Source of the DNA: an uncultured Oscillospiraceae bacterium
Lineage (GTDB): Bacteria > Bacillota > Clostridia > Oscillospirales > Ruminococcaceae
Length of the DNA stretch: 10,403 nucleotides
NCBI GenBank assembly: GCA_900543705.1
Contig: UQSL01000068.1
Coordinates: forward strand, 1 to 10,403
Direction of reading: 5' to 3'
The notes under the pieces were generated by a model. The model saw only the letters and a list, made by a program, of their open reading frames with translations. It made no database searches and had not been told where the DNA came from. Shown here one piece after another: positions 6,526 through 10,403 of the stretch (position 1 is the stretch's first letter; each line of letters begins with the position of its first letter). The position numbers and the translations under genes were made by a program.

Positions 6526-7287
6526 TTAAACATCCTGAGCCCCTTCCCCGTTTAGATGGGCGGTATTCTGATACCCTGCAGCCATTTGAGTGTAGCGCAT
6601 CAGGCCACTGTAGATGGAAAAGGCAACTTTGTTTCGATATTCCTGTGTGGAGAGAAGTGACGCTTCCTCCGGATTAGAGATAAATCCGCACTCCACAAGT
6701 ACTGCCGGCACTTCCGATTGGTACAGGAGATAGAGCTCCTTTCCGCCTTCTTTGCACTGTCGCTTATTGGTTTTGTCAAGCTGGTCGGCCATCCCGCTTT
6801 GGAGCAGTTCAGCCAACACCTTGCTCTGTTCGTTTTTGCGACCGTAAAAGACCTGGGCGCCTTTGTATTTTCCCTGAGGGAATTGATTTTGATGGATGCT
6901 AATAAAGATGGCATCCGGATTTTCTGTTGTCATCTTCAGCCGGTTTTTCAAATCCGATGTTTTCTGTTCTTTCACTGTTTTTGCGGAAGGGTTGTGAATA
7001 GAAATATCCGTCTCCCTGGTCATCAAAACTTCAAACCCGCTTGTTTCCAGCATGGAACGGAGCGTCAGTGCAATATCAAGATTGATATCCTTTTCCACAA
7101 GGCCATCCACCCCGATCGCCCCGCCGTCAATGCCGCCGTGGCCGGGATCCAGGATTATTTTGGTTCGCACCGTTTGCTGCGCCATCACTTGACGGTCGCC
7201 GACGCGAGAGATATGCCCCACACAGACGAGTACAGGGATCAAAACAGCGAGCAAAACCAAGAGCAGCCGCGCAATACGCTTTATCAT
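6526..7287 (-). CDS. cwlD: N-acetylmuramoyl-L-alanine amidase, CwlD type
   Basis: This 253-residue protein has an N-terminal membrane anchor or signal (residues about 5-24) and an Amidase_3 zinc hydrolase domain. Visible zinc/catalytic residues are H50 in DPGHGG, E65 in GLVEKDINL, the His of SIHQN and the Glu of VLVECGF. It cleaves the amide between MurNAc and L-Ala. The single compact domain and the length match CwlD, the amidase that starts muramic-delta-lactam formation in spore cortex peptidoglycan and is needed for germination. The ATG at 7287 (AGGGTGA upstream) is preferred over a TTG at 7293. It sits directly ahead of radA. A general cell-wall amidase of the same fold cannot be fully excluded, but the anchor plus bare domain argues for CwlD. 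Confidence 0.88.
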   Translation of the reverse strand: MIKRIARLLLVLLAVLIPVLVCVGHISRVGDRQVMAQQTVRTKIILDPGHGGIDGGAIGVDGLVEKDINLDIALTLRSMLETSGFEVLMTRETDISIHNPSAKTVKEQKTSDLKNRLKMTTENPDAIFISIHQNQFPQGKYKGAQVFYGRKNEQSKVLAELLQSGMADQLDKTNKRQCKEGGKELYLLYQSEVPAVLVECGFISNPEEASLLSTQEYRNKVAFSIYSGLMRYTQMAAGYQNTAHLNGEGAQDV

Positions 7288-7622
7288 AAACAATCACCCT
7301 ACACCACAAGTATGCAGGGTGATGCTACGTTTATGTTGCCCGCAGTAAAATTCTCTGTTTGTTTAACCTTCCACGGTCTCAAGTAAAATCTTGTTGTCAA
7401 AACCTGCGTACGCCTATGTTTTTTCTGCCTCAAGCACCAAGATTGCCCGCTTGGAGTATCCCCTTGCTAAAAAGCTTCCAGGACCTCCATACGTGCTCTT
7501 CTTTGCCGCCGTCAATGCGGTCCTCCGAAGTTTTCCATCGAGCGACCGCCGATATCTGTCAGGAATCCGGTCCTGAACCAGTTTCCCAAATTCCCGGTTT
7601 GCTGCTTTGAAGATCTCTGCTG
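7288..7622. other. Gap between cwlD and the membrane protein gene
   Basis: No gene is supportable in these 335 bases. The minus strand has an open frame of about 70 codons (about 7625 to 7419) rich in Arg and Lys (for example FGKLVQDRIPDRYRRSLDGKLRR) but lacking any ATG and any ribosome binding site. The plus strand has short open frames starting at 7359 and 7391, also without a site. It may be decayed coding sequence. The cwlD promoter must lie near its left end. Confidence 0.5.
7308..7334 (-). promoter_or_regulatory. Possible SigE-like promoter of cwlD
   Basis: On the minus strand ATA (7334-7332) and CATACTTG (7314-7307) are separated by 17 nt. This resembles the Bacillus/Clostridium sporulation sigma-E pattern ATA-N16-18-CATACAAT and would start transcription some 13 nt before the cwlD start codon. 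No good sigma-A promoter was found in the same stretch. The match is short, so this is an inference driven by the known SigE/SigG control of cwlD in Bacillus. Confidence 0.3.
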
Positions 7623-8189
7623 TTATTTTTTACTGTCCTTTGCCTTTTGATACATGATTTTATCCATAAAGGACACCTGCTTGTACCCCACATAGTAAAA
7701 CAGGGTCGTTGCAGCGGGAATAATAAGAGGAACCACCAAAGTGATAACCGTGAGCATTCCCCAGCCGAGTTCCTGCAGGGTCATCGCACCGCCAACACAC
7801 ATAGAAATCGGCACGACAAACTGGCTGTTGACCAGTCTGTAAGCAGGGAGCATATCGACAATGAAACCCAATTTTCCAAGTACCAGAAGTATAAAGGAAA
7901 TCACATAGGGAATCATCAGTACCAAACCGAATAATAGGCCGGTAAGCTTATTTTCCTTTTTTACACCAATTTTGACTCGGTTGACATCCCGGTCGCCGTA
8001 TTCGCGAAGCGGAGAATACAGCAGCATCAGATATGAAAGCAGCGCCACAACCTGGCAGATAATTTTTGCGCTGAGGTACTCGTCCATCAGTGCTCCAAGC
8101 GAACTGATAAAGATAAAACAGATGACCGAGCCCAACAGCATCATTAACAGCAAGGTCACACACATGTTGACAAAGGTGTTTTTTTTCAT
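7623..8189 (-). CDS. Hypothetical multi-pass membrane protein
   Basis: The 188-residue protein is strongly hydrophobic, with predicted membrane segments at about 8-33, 42-61, 83-107, 123-139 (weak) and 145-168, a charged loop at 62-81 (REYGDRDVNRVKIGVKKENK) and a basic C-terminus (YQKAKDSKK). I do not recognise the family. The ATG at 8189 is chosen because AGGAGAG lies 6 nt upstream; the frame extends 17 codons further upstream without a better site. It appears monocistronic, with its own promoter at about 8286-8314 and a leader of roughly 90 nt. Function cannot be inferred from the neighbours. Confidence 0.8.
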   Translation of the reverse strand: MKKNTFVNMCVTLLLMMLLGSVICFIFISSLGALMDEYLSAKIICQVVALLSYLMLLYSPLREYGDRDVNRVKIGVKKENKLTGLLFGLVLMIPYVISFILLVLGKLGFIVDMLPAYRLVNSQFVVPISMCVGGAMTLQELGWGMLTVITLVVPLIIPAATTLFYYVGYKQVSFMDKIMYQKAKDSKK

Positions 8190-8285
8190 TCGTCTCTCTC
8201 CTAATTCCGGGTTTACCTTCGCTGCCGCATGGCGAATCAAACGCTGATATTTTCATGGGACCTTCCCCATGCTCCGTATTGTTCA

Positions 8286-8314
8286 ATTATACAGGAAAAC
8301 ACCGCCGGATACAA
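8286..8314 (-). promoter_or_regulatory. Sigma-A promoter of the membrane protein gene
   Basis: On the minus strand TTGTAT (8314-8309) and a perfect TATAAT (8291-8286) are separated by exactly 17 nt. Transcription would begin near 8279, about 90 nt before the ATG at 8189. The promoter begins immediately after the thioredoxin terminator. Confidence 0.65.
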
Positions 8315-8318
8315 GCGC

Positions 8319-8357
8319 AAAAGACCTCCGAACCAAAAAGGCACAGAGGTCTTTTTT
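8319..8357 (-). terminator. Terminator downstream of thioredoxin
   Basis: AAAAGACCTC (8319-8328) and GAGGTCTTTT (8346-8355) form a perfect 10-bp stem with a 17-nt loop, about 20 nt after the thioredoxin stop codon. On the minus strand the T-tract is short (TCTTTTGCGC); on the plus strand it is six T. The position and stem strength make it the natural end of the hxlR-trx unit. Confidence 0.7.
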
Positions 8358-8374
8358 ATGCAGGTACTGTGTGA

Positions 8375-8704
8375 TTACGCGCCCAGGTGGTCGTCGAGTA
8401 GCTGAGTATAAGTCTCCTCATCACGGACACCGACGAGCTGCTCTGCTACATCACCGTCATCAAAGAGGATCACTGTTGGAATCGACTGTACACCGTATTT
8501 CAAAGCAAGCTCTTGCTCCTCATCAATGTCGATTTTAAGAACAGGGACTTTGCCATCGTACCTGTCGGCAATTTCATCAATCGTTGGTGCAAGCATTTTA
8601 CAAGGTCCGCACCAGGTTGCGAAAAAGTCAACCAGGACATGTTTGTTGTCTTTCAAAAGTTCCTCAAATTTTTCTTTGTTGCCGTGCATTGCTGCCATAA
8701 TCAT
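8375..8704 (-). CDS. trxA: Thioredoxin
   Basis: This 109-residue protein is a classic thioredoxin: DFFATWCGPCKMLAP with the redox pair C32/C35, the KIDIDEEQELALKYGVQSIPT stretch with the cis-Pro (P76), and a terminal helix. It reduces protein disulfides in the cytoplasm using electrons from thioredoxin reductase, which is not encoded here. Two starts are possible: ATG 8704 (AAGGAA 9 nt upstream) or ATG 8698 (AGAGG 9 nt upstream), differing by two residues. It follows an HxlR-family regulator on the same strand with an 86-nt gap and no intervening terminator, so it may be co-transcribed with it. No separate consensus promoter was found in the gap. Confidence 0.96.
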   Translation of the reverse strand: MIMAAMHGNKEKFEELLKDNKHVLVDFFATWCGPCKMLAPTIDEIADRYDGKVPVLKIDIDEEQELALKYGVQSIPTVILFDDGDVAEQLVGVRDEETYTQLLDDHLGA

Positions 8705-8790
8705 TTACCTCTTTCCTTGTACTTTCTATTTTTTCAGGCCTTACGGCCAACCATCGCAAATCCTTCTTAGCATTCCAAGGTTTTTCCTCG

Positions 8791-9219
8791 TTATGCCTCA
8801 ATTACGTCCAGTTCATTCTCCCGCACTTCCCTGCCGCATTCTTCACAGTAGTATTTCAGACGGACGGAGTGCCCACATGATGTGTGAATCAGCCGTTTGT
8901 AGCAGGTGGAAAGATGTTTTTCTCCCCATAGCATAATGCTGTGGAATACCATGTGCAAATCTTCCCCCGCTTCAGTTAGTCCATAGCGGTAACGTGGCGG
9001 ATGCTCTTGGTACAGTTCTGATTTTATCAGGCCGTCTTCCTCCAGGGATTTGAGCCGTTCCGACAACAAATTGCTTGCAATCCCAGGCAAAGCCTGCTGC
9101 AGCTGATTGTAGGTGTCGTTGCCGTGCATGACTGCATATAAAATCAAAAGCGTCCATTTATCCCCCAGCAAATTGAGAGACTGTGCGACATTGCAGGGCA
9201 GCTGGTATTGATTCTTCAT
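8791..9219 (-). CDS. HxlR-family winged-helix transcriptional regulator
   Basis: The 142-residue protein carries the HxlR winged helix: PCNVAQSLNLLGDKWTLLILYAVM, the recognition region PGIASNLLSERLKSLEEDGLI and the wing HPPRYRYGLTEAGEDL. A Cys at position 9 precedes helix 1, where redox-sensing members such as YodB/HypR keep a reactive Cys. The C-terminus adds C115-x-H117...C125-x2-C128, a zinc-ribbon-like extension seen in a subset of the family. GAGGAGG lies 8 nt before the ATG. It has a strong promoter with direct repeats that may be its own operator, and lies upstream of thioredoxin, so redox or electrophile sensing is a reasonable inference. Confidence 0.93.
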   Translation of the reverse strand: MKNQYQLPCNVAQSLNLLGDKWTLLILYAVMHGNDTYNQLQQALPGIASNLLSERLKSLEEDGLIKSELYQEHPPRYRYGLTEAGEDLHMVFHSIMLWGEKHLSTCYKRLIHTSCGHSVRLKYYCEECGREVRENELDVIEA

Positions 9220-9249
9220 CGGCCTGCCTCCTCTTTTCTCTCCGGTTTT

Positions 9250-9278
9250 ATCATATGCTAATAACTTTATTTTGTCAA
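9250..9278 (-). promoter_or_regulatory. Sigma-A promoter of the hxlR-like gene
   Basis: On the minus strand a perfect TTGACA (9278-9273) and TATGAT (9255-9250) are separated by exactly 17 nt, about 30 nt before the start codon. This is the best promoter in the window. Confidence 0.85.
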
Positions 9279-9288
9279 GTAACTTTAT
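9262..9288. repeat. 9-bp direct repeats over the hxlR-like promoter, candidate operator
   Basis: TAACTTTAT occurs at 9262-9270 and again at 9280-9288, 18 bp apart, one copy in the -10/-35 spacer and one just upstream of the -35. Repeats placed like this fit autoregulation by the HxlR protein, which binds as a dimer, but family operators are more often inverted repeats. The surrounding sequence is AT-rich, so chance is possible. Confidence 0.4.
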
Positions 9289-9349
9289 AAATAAAATTCT
9301 ACTAATTAAGTGTTTGTTTGCATTTGTTAGTATTCCTATATTGTGCAGA

Positions 9350-9404
9350 GGATTTCACCTGCTTCATCCCGCTTAAAATGATGAAATCCAACGATATTTT
9401 AAGC
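9350..9404. repeat. Interleaved inverted repeats downstream of trpA
   Basis: Two perfect inverted repeats interleave: GGATTTCA/TGAAATCC (9350-9357 with 9382-9389) and GCTTAAAAT/ATTTTAAGC (9371-9379 with 9396-9404). A third short pair, TTCATC/GATGAA (9363-9368 with 9380-9385), overlaps both. The two main hairpins cannot form as simple nested stems. They would compete or make a pseudoknot. The site lies about 75 nt after the trpA stop and ahead of the hxlR-like promoter. No T-tract follows, so it is not a simple terminator. Confidence 0.45.
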
Positions 9405-9476
9405 CGTTGTAACCTTTCCGCCGGCATTGGGGGTTATAAAATTATCCCGATAGAAAGCTGAGCCAACGTCAGTCCG

Positions 9477-10241
9477 TCAGCAAAGAGCCTGTTTCATACT
9501 CCGGATGTATTCACAGCACGGTTCAATACCGTCTTCCCCATACTGCTCAATTTTCTGCACCAGCTGAGTATCCACAACGATCCCGTCGAGCAGCGGGAGG
9601 AACGGAGGAAGCTCCTCGGGAGAGGCGGCGTCACAGCCGATCACACAGGGGATATCCTGCTCCTCTTTCACGAGGGAAATGATTTTACTCGGGTCGGTAA
9701 TGATCTCCGGCCGTGTACTCGGGACAGGTGCAATGCTGACAAATCCCTGAGCAACCTTTGCGAGAGTATGGATACGCTCTTGAGTTCCGGAGGCAATCAT
9801 GCATGTGAGCTTGACGTCATATTTCCGGCAATAGGGAACCAGCAGTTCCCTTTCCTCAAAAGGGACATCCGGCACACTGAGGACATCGACTCCGAATGCG
9901 GCACAGCGCTCAAAGAAACGCTCGATTCCGTACACATAAATCGGGTTAATGTAACTCATCACAAGCAGGGGAATCTCCGTCTCCCGGCGGACTTCCCTGA
10001 GCATATCAAACACGCCGTCCATAGTAGTTCCTGCTTGGAGCGCGCTTTCATCCGCACGCTGAATCGTGATACCGCCCGCAACCGGGTCTGAAAACGGGAT
10101 ACTGACCTCCAATGCATCCGCGCCGGCTCTTGCCGCTGCAACCAGCAACCGCTTGGTCATATCCAGACTGGGATACTCCGCCGTCACAAAAGGAATCAAT
10201 GCTTTCTTGGAGGTAAATGCTGTACTCAGTTTATTAGTCAT
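9477..10241 (-). CDS. trpA: Tryptophan synthase alpha subunit homologue with divergent active site
   Basis: The 254-residue protein has the TrpA (beta/alpha)8 signatures: KKALIPFVTAEYPSLD, AGADALEVSIPFSDPVA, IQRADESALQAGTT, LLVMSYINPIYVYG and SVPDVPFEE. TrpA releases indole from indole-3-glycerol phosphate and passes it to TrpB. Here the catalytic Glu is present (E45, Glu49 equivalent), but the Asp/Glu of VADGP/VAEGP is Gly (G56 in VAGGI, 11 residues after E45). The GVTGxR loop is PVPSTR, the phosphate-binding GFGIS is GCDAAS, and VGSA is VDTQ. Activity is therefore doubtful. The ATG at 10241 (GAGGGG upstream) overlaps the trpB stop by 8 bp. The frame extends upstream through trpB codons and is not coding there. 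Confidence 0.85.
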   Translation of the reverse strand: MTNKLSTAFTSKKALIPFVTAEYPSLDMTKRLLVAAARAGADALEVSIPFSDPVAGGITIQRADESALQAGTTMDGVFDMLREVRRETEIPLLVMSYINPIYVYGIERFFERCAAFGVDVLSVPDVPFEERELLVPYCRKYDVKLTCMIASGTQERIHTLAKVAQGFVSIAPVPSTRPEIITDPSKIISLVKEEQDIPCVIGCDAASPEELPPFLPLLDGIVVDTQLVQKIEQYGEDGIEPCCEYIRSMKQALC

Positions 10242-10347
10242 GGATATCCACCCCTCTGTATCTCGCAATCGCTGCAACGTCCTTATCTCCACGTCCGGAG
10301 AGGTTGACGACGATTTTGTCTCTGTCAAGCGTCGGTGCAAGCTTTTT
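10234..10347 (-). pseudogene. trpB: Tryptophan synthase beta subunit, C-terminal end only
   Basis: The minus strand encodes KKLAPTLDRDKIVVNLSGRGDKDVAAIARYRGVDIHD and a TAA, the unmistakable C-terminus of TrpB. It includes the SGRGDKD segment, whose Ser contacts the PLP pyridine nitrogen in the family. The stop overlaps the trpA start by 8 bp, the usual coupled arrangement. Upstream of about 10347 none of the three minus-strand frames resembles TrpB, where EGIIPA-type and SAHA-type residues are expected. The same frame stays open to the window edge as a Cys/Leu/Phe-rich stretch. The gene therefore appears broken by an insertion, rearrangement or assembly joint; only 56 further bases are visible. 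Confidence 0.7.
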
Positions 10348-10403
10348 GTGTAGGTTGTACAATGATGTGTTACAGAGGCAGATAAAATGAAATAGACAGC
10401 AAG

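Noticed and set aside
5956..6555. 199-codon plus-strand open frame
   Set aside because: It is the antisense shadow of radA.
6718..7386. 222-codon plus-strand open frame
   Set aside because: It is the antisense shadow of cwlD, which has intact catalytic motifs.
7948..8286. 112-codon minus-strand frame overlapping the membrane protein start, with an internal ATG preceded by GGGGAAGG
   Set aside because: Most of it is an out-of-frame shadow of the membrane protein. A short leader peptide use is conceivable but nothing in the sequence supports it.
8735..8752. GGCC-GTAA-GGCC hairpin between hxlR-like and trx
   Set aside because: The stem has only four pairs and on the transcribed strand is followed by A residues, so it is not a terminator; a GNRA tetraloop this short is likely chance.
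9302..9427. 41-residue minus-strand ORF after trpA
   Set aside because: There is no ribosome binding site ahead of its ATG, it covers the interleaved inverted repeats and the composition is not convincing.

Overview
The window looks like a chromosomal segment of an endospore-forming, low-to-mid GC Clostridia (Eubacteriales/Oscillospirales-like) bacterium. The support is a CwlD-type sporulation/germination amidase, a clostridial DUF6873 (GME-fold) protein, a DUF1848 protein, a small clostridial Cys-rich protein, GGAGG-type ribosome binding sites throughout and tight minus-strand operons. No rRNA, tRNA or CRISPR array is visible. The window shows no coherent defence or phage system; its unusual points are individual genes and regulatory structures.

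Layout, left to right. (a) 1-126 is the C-terminal stump of an IS200/IS605 Y1 transposase on the minus strand, running off the left edge. (b) A palindrome carrying extended -10 elements on both strands (317-351) precedes the only large plus-strand gene, a DUF1848 protein (420-1346) with a radical-SAM-like CX3CX2C motif near its C-terminus. (c) A 396-bp intergenic stretch carries two hairpins, one a perfect 36-nt palindromic bidirectional terminator that separates DUF1848 from the convergent operon. (d) A minus-strand operon 4717->1743: HlyD-type adaptor, MacB/FtsX-type permease (8-bp overlap) and DUF6873 protein (13-bp gap). No ABC ATPase gene is present in the operon. (e) A 56-residue Cys-rich protein on the plus strand (4965-5135) overlaps the 3' end of radA. 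The apparent radA terminator lies beyond it, so the cwlD-radA transcript should be antisense to the whole small gene. (f) A minus-strand cwlD-radA pair (7287->5119). (g) A 335-bp gap without a supportable gene, then a 5-TM membrane protein (8189->7623) with its own promoter. (h) thioredoxin (8704->8375), preceded by an HxlR-family redox-type regulator (9219->8791) with a near-consensus promoter and 9-bp direct repeats. (i) An intergenic region with overlapping, mutually exclusive inverted repeats, then trpA-like (10241->9477) translationally coupled to the last codons of trpB.

Themes: envelope export/efflux (HlyD and permease), cell-wall lysis and recombination repair (cwlD-radA), thiol redox (HxlR-Trx) and tryptophan synthesis. 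The most surprising coding observation is that the TrpA homologue keeps the fold signatures and the catalytic Glu but has lost the catalytic Asp (Asp60 equivalent is Gly) and both phosphate-binding glycine loops. Its trpB partner loses recognisable TrpB sequence at about 10347, close to the window edge.
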